DNA of 15,001 bases, from assembly GCA_030612785.1 (NCBI GenBank), contig JAUWNF010000022.1:1-15001 (forward strand), written 5' to 3'. Source of the stretch: Phycisphaerales bacterium (GTDB lineage Bacteria; Planctomycetota; Phycisphaerae; UBA1845). The notes beneath the pieces are model-generated. The model did not search any database, had not been told where the DNA came from, and was given only the letters and a program-made list of their open reading frames with translations. Shown here piece after piece: positions 1 to 7,088 of this stretch. Positions within the stretch are counted from its first letter, which is position 1. Every line of letters begins with the position of its first letter. The position numbers and the translations under genes were made by a program.

Positions 1-2
1 AG

Positions 3-205
3 CCGAGCGTTCCCGTGTGGTGCGTGACTCCGAACAGGGGAATAGTCATCCATCGCTTCTTTGACACCTCGCCGTTCAGCCCGTCGGGACGGGGCTGGAC
101 GTGACGTTCGAGTACGTGGATTACATTCACCAGACTGCGCAAGGGAAGCACATGTTTCTGAAGCAGTCACTGAAGTTGCCCTCCGCGTGGTCGGGAAGCG
201 TCTAA
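3..205 (+). pseudogene. Degraded remnant of a 'HRFFDTSP'-type beta-propeller-like protein
   Basis: Seen: the frame starting at base 3 is open from the window edge and reads PSVPVWCVTPNRG, then HRFFDTSPFSPSGR, then hits TGA at 102-104. In the next frame, from the G-run at 91-94, the reading continues as GLDVTFEYVDYIHQTAQGKH and ends at TAA 203-205. Known or recalled: an N-terminus of the type 'P-x-W-C-x-T ... IHRFFDTSPxSPSGRY' is typical of roughly 400-residue uncharacterised proteins with a WD40/oligogalacturonate-lyase-like propeller in polysaccharide loci. Inference: the first piece is the N-terminal region of such a gene, whose start lies upstream of the window. The second piece may be its C-terminus, joined by a large internal deletion plus a frame change. 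Fewer than 70 residues remain, so the gene is dead. The identity of the second piece is uncertain. Confidence 0.5.
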
Positions 206-312
206 AGCCCTCTGCAAGGAAGACCGTAGCTTCTCCTCTCACGGGATCGAAGCCCCTAGCCCCTCCGCCGAGAGGCTGATCCGGGATGGCGACGGCCGCA
301 ACGTTGCTGATG

Positions 313-333
313 CTTACCCGCTCCGCGGGCAAG
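313..333 (+). other. Small stem-loop upstream of the flippase gene
   Basis: CCCGC (317-321) pairs with GCGGG (325-329) across a TCC loop. The stem extends past one A/C mismatch by CTT (313-315) with AAG (331-333), giving 8 pairs in all. No T-run follows, so it is not a standard terminator. In GC-rich DNA such a hairpin can arise by chance. The rest of 206-382 shows no gene or recognisable promoter. Confidence 0.2.
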
Positions 334-382
334 GCAGGTCCGTGTCGGGTCTGTGTGAGGAGAGTCAGGGATTCCAAACGCG

Positions 383-1768
383 ATGGGCAAGGACGAACTG
401 CGGCGAGCAGACAACGCCTCCAGTCTCCATTCGGCCGCGGTGGCGCGAAAGCCCGAAGGAGTCTTCGGTCGTGGAAGGAGGATTTCCGGCTACCTCTTCT
501 GGTACGTGCTGGCGACCCTTCCGCAACAGGGGCTTCCCCAACTTGTTCTCTTCCCACTTTGCCTGCACTTGATAGGTTCGGAGAACTTCGGCAAGTTCGT
601 CTATGCGTTGGGCATGATCCGTATCGTGAACCTGGCTCCAGCCAGAGGTCTGCGCAACGCTCTATTCAGGACGATCGCGGGTCTCACAGAGGAAGGACGC
701 AGTTTGTTGATGCGAACTACGTTCGCACTCGCGCTGGGCGCGGTGAGCGGCATCTGCCTGCTGGCGATTCTGGGCTGCTTGGGTGCATGGGTCTCCGGGG
801 CGGCCGAATCTGAACTTGCCCTGTGGACCGCCATCCTGATTCTGGCGGTTGGAGCCCAGAATCTGATCCTGGTCACAACCTCCGACCTGCCCGTGAGGCG
901 TCGATTCGCGCAGAGCGCGCTCTGGGAGAGCATTGGTAGCGTACTCGTCTTTCTGGCGCTCCCAGGCATTCTCCTGATCGGACAGTGGGGGCTGCCGATC
1001 GGCTACACGGTCGGGTACCTCACCGCTCTGGCGTTGCTGCTACTCGCCCGCCACAGAACGCTGTTGGGCACACCCCAGTTTGACAAGGGCATGGCCAAGA
1101 GAGTCAGCATGACGTGGGCGGTCCTTTCGACGAGTGCGCTGCTGTTCGGATCTGGGCCGTACATCCTCCGGACGGGGTTGGGCTCTTGGGGTTCGTACGA
1201 GGCGGTGAGCGTCTTCTACGCTTCGGTCGCCACGGTTCAGCTGATTGCCGCGCCGGTCGTTAACCTGGGAGCATTCGGCTTGCGGCTCGTTTCCGCTCAT
1301 ACTTCAAAGGAGAGTCTCTCACCCCGACTCTTGAGATGGTATCCCGTCGCCGCCGTCATGGCGGCCGTGTGCTTCTACGGCCTAGTGAGTTGGGCGGCTC
1401 CCTGGCTCGTGCACCGGCTGTATCCCGCCGTCGCAGACAGCGCCCTGGAGCCTATCTCGATCATCGCACCCGGTGTCGCCGTCTCGATCCTGATCTCTGC
1501 CGCCAGGCCGCTCGTCGTGAAGTTCTCACCCCGGCGGGCTCTCCTGACAATCGGCATTGTGACCATGGGCACTCATTTGGCCTGCGCCCTGCTACTTATT
1601 CCCCCATGGGGGCTTATCGGCGCGGCCTGGGCATATTGCATTGGAGCGAGTGTGTCCGGATTGACCTGGTTTGGCTTCCTCCTCGCCGGTATCGTCGGGC
1701 CCGGGGAGAGTGCGGACCGAGTTGCCTCTGGCGACGGCATCGATTCCGGCCCGGGCCGGAGTACATAA
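383..1768 (+). CDS. Polysaccharide flippase, Wzx/MATE-like
   Basis: This 461-residue protein is almost entirely hydrophobic after a charged N-terminal tail of about 35 residues. About 12 membrane segments can be picked out, for example around YLFWYVLATLPQQGLPQLV, LALGAVSGICLLAILGCLGA, IGSVLVFLALPGILLIGQWG and LACALLLIPPWGLIGAAWAY. The length, the arrangement and the 'PWGLIGAAWA' segment near the end fit oligosaccharide-lipid flippases (PST/MATE-like), which move lipid-linked repeat units across the inner membrane. A Wzy-like gene follows directly, as is usual in Wzx/Wzy loci. The ATG at 383 has only a distant purine-rich stretch (around 355-361) as a possible ribosome site, so the exact start is uncertain. 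The family is clear but the substrate is not. No gene symbol is given because wzx homologues are too divergent to name by eye. Confidence 0.8.
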   Translation: MGKDELRRADNASSLHSAAVARKPEGVFGRGRRISGYLFWYVLATLPQQGLPQLVLFPLCLHLIGSENFGKFVYALGMIRIVNLAPARGLRNALFRTIAGLTEEGRSLLMRTTFALALGAVSGICLLAILGCLGAWVSGAAESELALWTAILILAVGAQNLILVTTSDLPVRRRFAQSALWESIGSVLVFLALPGILLIGQWGLPIGYTVGYLTALALLLLARHRTLLGTPQFDKGMAKRVSMTWAVLSTSALLFGSGPYILRTGLGSWGSYEAVSVFYASVATVQLIAAPVVNLGAFGLRLVSAHTSKESLSPRLLRWYPVAAVMAAVCFYGLVSWAAPWLVHRLYPAVADSALEPISIIAPGVAVSILISAARPLVVKFSPRRALLTIGIVTMGTHLACALLLIPPWGLIGAAWAYCIGASVSGLTWFGFLLAGIVGPGESADRVASGDGIDSGPGRST

Positions 1769-1854
1769 CCGCCACCGTGATGCCGGCATCCGTCACATTG
1801 TGTCGACTTGGCGGCGCTGAGGTTTCCGGAGTCCAACGTCGGTTGAGATCATCC

Positions 1855-3147
1855 ATGGGATTGGAAAGCTACGATTTCTTCGGGAGGATCGAGAGCTTCC
1901 TCGAAACGTTCGGCGCGGGCGGTGCAAGCATTCTGCTCATCTTCCTTGCACTGGCCATCGGCATCGCGCTGTGGCGCGGAACCGGGTTCGTTCTGTTCCT
2001 CCTGATGCTCAGTTTCGCGCTTGGTCCAATCCAGGCGAGCGGCGTGATATTCGCGGCCACACTGCTTCGCTGGTTCTGTCTGGGGCTGCTGCTGGTCGCC
2101 TGCGTCAGGCGATTCCGGCTCCCGAACGGCACCATGTGCCTGTATCTGTTGTACGCTATACTCGGCCTGATATTCATCGTGCGTTCGCCAGAGCCCGCCT
2201 GGTCGTTTCAACAGGGAATTCTGAAGTTGCTCGTGGCGGTCTCCGTACCCATCGCAGTTACAACCTACGTTTCGTCCACGAACGATATTGTGAGACTCTT
2301 GAAGATGGTCATCTTCGCGGCAGCCGTCTGGACCATATCCAGTCTGATCTTCTTTCAGTCCTATGCCCAATCCGGATATCTACGGTTTCGGCTGGGTGGG
2401 GAAGTAGGTGCCGGCGCGGGCGCGATCGACGCCGGTGCCTACCTGGCGCCCATCGTCGTCTGGGGGATCGTGCAATCCCGCCGGAGAGGTCTGCGGATCT
2501 CCAGCTCGGTCCTGATCATTCCCTTCGTGTTGCTCTTTCTTCTCGCCGGGAAGCGGACCGCTTTGGCGGGCCTGCTCGCCATCGGCGGTGCCCCGCTGAT
2601 CTTCCTGAGGAAGAATCCGCTCAAGCTCATCGGCTTCTCGATTATCGGAGGGTTGTTTGCGGCGAGTAGTGTGCTTCTGATGTTTCAACTGCTGCCGGGG
2701 AAAGCGCAAGGGCTGACCGAGCGTTTGCTTTCCACAGATCTCACCGGACGCGAAGGCCTGTGGGAGACAGGGCTGTACTCGTGTTTTCAGAGCCCACTCC
2801 TGGGGCATGGTGAAGGGTCGGCCAGCATGGTTGCCGATCAAACGTTCCATAATGGTTATCTCATTGCGTGGTACAACACCGGCTTGTTGGGTTTGTGTGC
2901 CCTCGTCTCGTTCCTCACGATCTACACGATCAAGGCGTGGTCCCTGTTTCGCCGGGCCCAGACTGACGAGATGGCTGACTTTGGCCGGCTCGCCTTCGGC
3001 TATCTGCTTGCGGTCATCACCGTAGCGTTCTTTGTGGGCTCGATCGGCGGGGTCGCGAACATCACAAACTGTATGCTCCTGATCATGTGTGCCATCATCG
3101 ATCGTTTGGCCTGTATTTCCGCAGGCCAGGCAGAGACAAACCGGTGA
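1855..3147 (+). CDS. O-antigen polymerase/ligase-like membrane protein (Wzy_C type)
   Basis: The product is 430 residues from ATG 1855. An in-frame ATG at 1780 would add 25 residues of non-membrane character (MPASVTLCRL...), and neither start has a strong ribosome site. I prefer 1855 because the membrane region begins soon after it. The protein has roughly 10-12 hydrophobic segments. A large loop near residues 297-335 carries the O-antigen ligase/polymerase signature: TGRE at 297, then PLLGHGEGS at 314-322, then HNGYL at 332, followed by a GLLGL membrane segment. In this family the loop faces the periplasm and handles lipid-linked glycan. The protein either polymerises the repeat units (Wzy) or transfers glycan to an acceptor; sequence alone does not separate these. 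It sits 86 bases after the flippase stop and is probably co-transcribed. Wzy is favoured because a flippase lies next door. Confidence 0.78.
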   Translation: MGLESYDFFGRIESFLETFGAGGASILLIFLALAIGIALWRGTGFVLFLLMLSFALGPIQASGVIFAATLLRWFCLGLLLVACVRRFRLPNGTMCLYLLYAILGLIFIVRSPEPAWSFQQGILKLLVAVSVPIAVTTYVSSTNDIVRLLKMVIFAAAVWTISSLIFFQSYAQSGYLRFRLGGEVGAGAGAIDAGAYLAPIVVWGIVQSRRRGLRISSSVLIIPFVLLFLLAGKRTALAGLLAIGGAPLIFLRKNPLKLIGFSIIGGLFAASSVLLMFQLLPGKAQGLTERLLSTDLTGREGLWETGLYSCFQSPLLGHGEGSASMVADQTFHNGYLIAWYNTGLLGLCALVSFLTIYTIKAWSLFRRAQTDEMADFGRLAFGYLLAVITVAFFVGSIGGVANITNCMLLIMCAIIDRLACISAGQAETNR

Positions 3148-3185
3148 TTGAATGCTCCGCTCCAGTCCGCCCACTGGCGTTTCGA

Positions 3186-3200
3186 GCCCGTGTCGGGCTA
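3186..3200 (+). other. Short hairpin in the gap between the Wzy-like gene and the glycosyltransferase
   Basis: AGCCCG (3186-3191) and CGGGCT (3195-3200) form a 6-bp stem with a 3-base loop. A second weaker stem, ACCTCG (3208-3213) with CGAGGT (3221-3226), lies just downstream. No T-run follows either one. They could be attenuating or RNA-processing structures, or chance pairing in GC-rich DNA. Nothing else is recognisable in the 228-bp gap 3148-3375. Confidence 0.2.
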
Positions 3201-3375
3201 CCGGACACCTCGGTGATCGCGAGGTATCGCGGTCCTTGATGGCCGCGGTTTGCTGGCATACCACAGCGCACACGGGCGAGGACAACGTGCAAAGCCGAGG
3301 TGGTTCCGTGACGTGTGACGTTGCTGCCACCTTGGGTTCGCAGTTTACCTGTAGTGGAACTGGAGACCGTCACGC

Positions 3376-4599
3376 ATGAAACAGGATGGCACTCTACCCC
3401 AGCGAGTGAAAGTGGTCAAGCTAATGTGGTGGATTCCGCATTTCCGTGCTCCGATCTTCCGTCGGTTGTCCCAGAATCCGCATCTGGATTTCGTGGTCTG
3501 CGCCGGTGACAGCACGCGGGGATTGGCGGGAGAGAAGATCGCCGCCAGCGCCGCCGAAACCGGCAGCACAAAGGGGATTCATTGGCGCCCGTTGGCTTCA
3601 CACTGCCTTGGAGGCCCGCTCTTGAAGAACTACGAGTGGCAGCCGGAGGCGGTCAAGATTGCCTGGAAAGAGGAGATGGATGTTCTGATCTGCCACGGCA
3701 ACCAGTCGCTCAGCAACTGGCTGGTCCGAGCCATTTGCAGAATGCGCAGGATTCCTCTGATCGAGTGGACGCAGGGCATCAGGGGGCCGGAGCGAGGGTT
3801 GAAGTGGGCAGTGAGGAAGTTCTACCTGAAGTGGGCAAACGCGCAACTCCTCTATGGGACGTTTGCGCGAGACTTCTTCGCCTCACACGGCTTCAAGAAC
3901 GAAGAGCTCTTCGTCGTTCACAACTCGCTGGACTACGAGCGGCAGGTGTCAATCCGGGAGAGGCTCACCCCTGAGGATTCCCGGCAGACTCGCGAGCAGT
4001 TCGGCGTCATAGACCCGGAGGAACGCCTGATCTTCCACTCTGGGCGCTTGGTGCCGAGCAAGAACCTGGATCTTCTGATCCGTGCCACCAAAGCTCTGCA
4101 AACCGGTCGGCGGCGCGTCGTACTTGTGTTGATCGGTGATGGGGGGGAGGGGGAACGGCTGCGGCGTCAGGCGCGTTCCGACGACATCCAGGACCGGGTC
4201 GTGTTCCACGGCGCCTGCTACGACGAGGAGGAGCTGGGGAGAATCATCACCGCCAGCGACTTGTGTGTGTCTCCCGGGGCCACGGGATTGCTCGTCATGC
4301 ACGCTCTTGTGTACGGCACCCCGATTCTGACGTGTGAGAATACTGCATGGCTCCACGGCCCGGAGGTGGAAGCGGTGGTTGAAGGCCAAACGGGCTGCTA
4401 TTTCCGCGATGGTGATCTGGATGACCTCGTTGCCAAGATCGAGGCAATGCTCTATCCGACCGCGCGTAAGGAAGGCATGCGCGCAGCGTGCAAACGGATG
4501 ATCGACGAGTATTACACGCCCGAGTATCAGGAGCGCGTGATCATCCGGGCGCTCAATCACGTGCTGCCGGAGGAAAAGCGAATTCCATTGCCCGAGTAG
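3376..4599 (+). CDS. Glycosyltransferase, GT4-like (GT-B fold)
   Basis: This protein of 407 residues transfers a sugar from a nucleotide-sugar donor to the growing lipid-linked glycan on the cytoplasmic side of the membrane. The N-terminal acceptor half holds WWIPHFRAPIFRRL (about residues 18-31), as in many GT4 enzymes that start with a 'hyRxplf' segment. The C-terminal donor half begins at FHSGRLVPSKNLDLL (from 220), followed by VLVLIGDGGEGERL. The usual EX7E motif is replaced by SPGATGLLVMHALVYGTPIL at 299-318, with T303 and H309 where glutamates normally sit. Then comes HGPEVEAVVEGQTGCYF. This variant is, as I recall, a known GT4 subgroup and so not a sign of inactivity. The start ATG 3376 has GGAG at 3362-3365, ten bases upstream. 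A run of seven G at 4141-4147 lies inside the frame. Donor and acceptor sugars cannot be inferred. Confidence 0.85.
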   Translation: MKQDGTLPQRVKVVKLMWWIPHFRAPIFRRLSQNPHLDFVVCAGDSTRGLAGEKIAASAAETGSTKGIHWRPLASHCLGGPLLKNYEWQPEAVKIAWKEEMDVLICHGNQSLSNWLVRAICRMRRIPLIEWTQGIRGPERGLKWAVRKFYLKWANAQLLYGTFARDFFASHGFKNEELFVVHNSLDYERQVSIRERLTPEDSRQTREQFGVIDPEERLIFHSGRLVPSKNLDLLIRATKALQTGRRRVVLVLIGDGGEGERLRRQARSDDIQDRVVFHGACYDEEELGRIITASDLCVSPGATGLLVMHALVYGTPILTCENTAWLHGPEVEAVVEGQTGCYFRDGDLDDLVAKIEAMLYPTARKEGMRAACKRMIDEYYTPEYQERVIIRALNHVLPEEKRIPLPE

Positions 4600-4620
4600 C
4601 GACTTTGGGTGATGGATAAC

Positions 4621-4787
4621 ATGACGCTGTCGGAAAGAAACATATCAGTGGAAGACGCATCACACTTCGAGTGTCCGGCATGCGGACACGAACGAGCGGT
4701 GACGATCGGTCCAACGCGATCGGTCCAACGCACAGTAGTGATTGCCGACGTTGTCGACACTCGGAACTTGGTGCTGCGAACCGATAG
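4621..4787 (+). pseudogene. Broken N-terminus of a zinc-ribbon SAM methyltransferase
   Basis: Seen: from ATG 4621 the frame reads MTLSERNISVEDASHFE and then CPACGHERAVTIGPT. This matches the start of the intact methyltransferase at 6090 (CPACGHDRAVTIGPT). A 14-bp tandem duplication at 4703-4730 then shifts the frame. If one copy is removed, the reading continues as HSSDCRRCRHSELGAANR to TAG 4785-4787, which aligns with HGGDYRRCLDCGLEIRI of the intact gene. Over 23 aligned codons about 56 of 69 bases agree, and 8 of the 12 changed codons are synonymous, so the two copies diverged while both were coding. The catalytic domain is absent. As it stands the shifted frame runs on to a TGA at 4825-4827, inside the next gene. 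Inference: this is a fossil of a divergent paralogue whose 3' part was replaced by the glycosyltransferase gene. Confidence 0.75.
4703..4730 (+). repeat. 14-bp perfect tandem duplication
   Basis: CGATCGGTCCAACG occurs twice back to back, at 4703-4716 and 4717-4730. The homologous stretch in the intact methyltransferase (about 6146-6165) has a single copy. The extra 14 bases are not a multiple of three and so cause the frameshift in the fossil methyltransferase. This is a typical replication-slippage product. Confidence 0.95.
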
Positions 4788-4788
4788 C

Positions 4789-4793
4789 GGAGG
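4789..4793 (+). promoter_or_regulatory. Ribosome binding site for the glycosyltransferase at 4803
   Basis: GGAGG at nine bases before ATG 4803. It starts immediately after the TAG (4785-4787) of the fossil methyltransferase frame, so translation of this gene does not depend on the dead reading frame. Confidence 0.6.
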
Positions 4794-4802
4794 ATTGCGG
4801 AT

Positions 4803-5981
4803 ATGGCCAGAATCTGCATGCTGTTGACCGTGGCACGTTGGGCGGAAATGCGCAATTTCTACAAGCAAGCTCCCGCGCTGGCTCGGGATGGGCATGAGGT
4901 GATCTTCATGGCCGACGACCCCGGACGGAAGGTCACCGACCTGTTCACGATTCACGTGCTGTCGGACCGCCAGCGGCGGATGGCCAAGTTCACCGGTTCG
5001 TTGCACTTGCTTCCACTGATTCTTCGCCTGCGCCCCGCCGTCTTGCAGGTCTGCTGTTTGGAACAGGTGCCGCTTGGGCTGGCCCTCAAGGTTGTTTCAC
5101 GAATCAAGGTGGTCTACGACTCCCGCGAGGACATGTACCACAGCATCCGCGACCGCCCGACCCGGTTCCCGCGCTGGCTTCAGTGGATCGCAGCCCAATG
5201 TACACGAGTGATCGAGCACCTGGCCGCCCGAACGTTCGACGGCATCATCGCGTCCGATCCCGCCATTTTCAAGATCCATCGAGCCATGCCCGATGAGCGC
5301 AAAACGCTCTTCTTCAACACGGCCCTGCTGAGCCAGTTCACACGTGACTACTTGCCCTTGTCCGACCGACCCTACGACCTTGTTTGGCTAGGGGTGACGA
5401 TGCGGCCGGATCTCGGCTTCGGAGTTTTCGTCGAGGCGCTGCGCATCCTCACGCGGCGCGGACAGAGATTCCGAATGCTGTTGATCGGCGATGTCAAACT
5501 GCCCGAGCGAGCCGTTCTGGATCGAACGGCGGAGGAATTGGAAATCAGCGGAAATATCACAATCACCGGGTACATCCCCTACGCCGACGTGCCGGCAGTG
5601 GTAAGGCAGGGCAAGATCGGACTCGTCCTGTTGCCGGATATGCCGAAGCTGCGAAACAACATCTCATGCAAGGCGTTTGAGTACATGGCCAGCGGCATGC
5701 CGGTCATCAGTTCGGATCTGCCGCCGCAGCGCCTGTTCATCAGACACGGTCAGAACGGGCTGTTCTTCGAGCCGGGCAACGCCGAAGCGCTGGTGGACGC
5801 GATGACGACCCTCTTGAACGACCCGTGGCGCGCTCAGGACATGGGTGAAGCCGGGCGCAAGGCGGTGGAACGTTACTGGAACAACGAACGCGAACAGGAA
5901 GAGCTGCGCCGGTTCTATCGCAAGATCATTGCGGGCCCGAGGCGAGGCCGGCGCATGCGACGCCCAGCGGACAAGATATGA
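4803..5981 (+). CDS. Glycosyltransferase, GT4-like (GT-B fold)
   Basis: This 392-residue protein is predicted to act in the cytoplasm or at the inner membrane face, adding one sugar to the repeat unit. The N-terminal half has MLLTVARWAEMRNFYKQAPA, then ALARDGHEVIFMADD, and later VVYDSREDMYHS (about residue 107), which occupies the place of the 'YDaHElyp' segment of related enzymes. The donor half begins at YDLVWLGVTMRPDLGF and has RMLLIGDVKLPE, ITGYIPYADVPAVV and KAFEYMASGMPVISSDLP, with the conserved donor-site glutamate at about E293. The first glutamate of EX7E is not conserved (RNNISCKAFEY), as in other 'LFEYMA' type GT4 enzymes. The very basic C-terminus (GPRRGRRMRRPADK) may help membrane attachment. 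Start ATG 4803 is supported by GGAGG at 4789-4793, nine bases upstream. That site lies in the 3' flank of the fossil methyltransferase. Confidence 0.85.
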   Translation: MARICMLLTVARWAEMRNFYKQAPALARDGHEVIFMADDPGRKVTDLFTIHVLSDRQRRMAKFTGSLHLLPLILRLRPAVLQVCCLEQVPLGLALKVVSRIKVVYDSREDMYHSIRDRPTRFPRWLQWIAAQCTRVIEHLAARTFDGIIASDPAIFKIHRAMPDERKTLFFNTALLSQFTRDYLPLSDRPYDLVWLGVTMRPDLGFGVFVEALRILTRRGQRFRMLLIGDVKLPERAVLDRTAEELEISGNITITGYIPYADVPAVVRQGKIGLVLLPDMPKLRNNISCKAFEYMASGMPVISSDLPPQRLFIRHGQNGLFFEPGNAEALVDAMTTLLNDPWRAQDMGEAGRKAVERYWNNEREQEELRRFYRKIIAGPRRGRRMRRPADKI

Positions 5982-6074
5982 ACCGCTCACCTCGCGTCCC
6001 CTCGTCTTCGGTCGCCGCGTAAGCACCGGCGCGGCACCGTTTGGATGGTGAGTTGAGCCGTGGCCGGGGTCCGC

Positions 6075-6080
6075 AGGAGA
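6075..6080 (+). promoter_or_regulatory. Ribosome binding site that decides the methyltransferase start
   Basis: AGGAGA lies nine bases before ATG 6090. An in-frame GTG at 6060 would place this site inside the gene and add MAGVRRRNLP, which has no counterpart before the zinc-ribbon. ATG 6090 is therefore chosen. Confidence 0.65.
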
Positions 6081-6089
6081 AACTTACCC

Positions 6090-7049
6090 ATGAAAGACGA
6101 TCCGTGCTCACCGTGTCCTGCGTGCGGACATGACCGGGCAGTGACGATCGGTCCGACGCACGGCGGTGATTACCGGCGCTGTCTGGATTGTGGCCTGGAG
6201 ATTCGGATCACCTCAGAAGGGGAGTCAGCAAGCGAGAGCTTCGACGCCGCGCAGAATGCGTGCTACGGAGATGATGGCGTATTGAACCCCCCGTCGCTGC
6301 GCCTCGTTCAGCGTCAGTCCGCGTCCGCGCGATTGCGGATCATCGGACGATACCTTCCTCAGGGGAAACTCCTCGAGGTGGGCCCCGGCGGTGGGGAACT
6401 GTTGAGATTGGCCAAGGCGAAAGGCTATGAAATCTCAGCCATCGAACACTCGCCGACCTTGGCCAATCGGCTCGGCGAGGAGCTTGGGATTCAGGTTGCA
6501 TGCGGTATGTTCGAGGAGATGGATTTTTCGGGTCAGACCTACGACGGAGTCGTCAGCATGCATGTCATCGAGCACGTACCGGACCCGCTGAAGCATATGC
6601 TCGCGGCGCGAGCGGCTGTAGCTCCCGGCGGGTATCTTTTCCTAGCGACGCCCAATCTGGGAGCGTGGACCCGGCGGATCGCCGGAAATCGTTGGCCCGG
6701 ATATTCCGCGGCACACCTCTATCTGTTCACGGTGTCGAGCTTGACCCGTTGGGTGGAACAGGCGGGCTGGAAGGTGGTCGGGGTGCATACGAACGAGCAT
6801 GTCTTCCGTTGGATGTGGACGATGCTGTATCTGCGCCGCAAACCGCGCGGTGTGCGTTCGCTCGAACAGGCCGGCGTGGTGGCCCGACGAGCCCCCTCGC
6901 TTCTCACCGCAGCCGCGATTTCTGTTCTGGGGATTCTGACCTGGCCGATGCGCCGGGTGCAAAGTGCACTTGGCGGAGGATATGAAATCGTCCTGGTAGC
7001 CCGCGCGGCGGAGCAACTCGTTGGTACCAAAGGGTGCGTAACGAAATAA
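6090..7049 (+). CDS. SAM-dependent methyltransferase with N-terminal zinc ribbon
   Basis: The product has 319 residues. Domain 1 is a small zinc ribbon, with C9-x2-C12 (CPACGH) and C31-x2-C34 (CLDC). Domain 2 is a class I methyltransferase of the Methyltransf_23/12 type. It has motif I LLEVGPGGGEL from residue 94, the acidic residue of motif II in ISAIEHS, VSMHVIEHVPDPLKHM from about 155, and APGGYLFLATPN as the post-core strand. A hydrophobic stretch near the end (LLTAAAISVLGILTWPM) may touch the membrane. In polysaccharide loci such enzymes methylate sugars or glycan ends. The acceptor is unknown. The insertion sequence starts at about 7041, so the last codons (ACG AAA) and the TAA stop come from the IS end. 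The native C-terminus may differ from VGTKGCV onward, but the catalytic domain is complete. Confidence 0.85.
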   Translation: MKDDPCSPCPACGHDRAVTIGPTHGGDYRRCLDCGLEIRITSEGESASESFDAAQNACYGDDGVLNPPSLRLVQRQSASARLRIIGRYLPQGKLLEVGPGGGELLRLAKAKGYEISAIEHSPTLANRLGEELGIQVACGMFEEMDFSGQTYDGVVSMHVIEHVPDPLKHMLAARAAVAPGGYLFLATPNLGAWTRRIAGNRWPGYSAAHLYLFTVSSLTRWVEQAGWKVVGVHTNEHVFRWMWTMLYLRRKPRGVRSLEQAGVVARRAPSLLTAAAISVLGILTWPMRRVQSALGGGYEIVLVARAAEQLVGTKGCVTK

Positions 7050-7058
7050 CCTAAAGTA
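7041..7058 (+). repeat. Left inverted repeat of the IS
   Basis: It begins ACGAAATAACCTAAAGTA. It contains the TAA stop codon (7047-7049) of the upstream methyltransferase. It pairs with 8292-8309 on the other strand. Confidence 0.75.
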
Positions 7059-7088
7059 ATTCTCACTACTTTGTCGATATACGGGAGT

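Noticed and set aside
1336..1854. Long N-terminal extension of the Wzy-like protein overlapping the flippase
   Set aside because: It is a shadow of the flippase gene, rich in arginine. The membrane protein begins at 1855, or at most 1780.
2380..3330. 316-residue minus-strand open frame over the Wzy-like gene
   Set aside because: It is low-complexity and charged, with no recognisable motif, and is fully antisense to a gene with conserved ligase/polymerase motifs.
3148..3375. Possible small gene or gene fossil in the gap (75-residue frame from 3152)
   Set aside because: No family motif, no ribosome site and no similarity to nearby genes in any of the frames examined. Only weak hairpins are present.
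5982..6089. A third copy of the methyltransferase start or a repeat in the gap before 6090
   Set aside because: Only vague similarity (TTTGG and GGATGG words) to the flank at 4605-4620; no alignable repeat.
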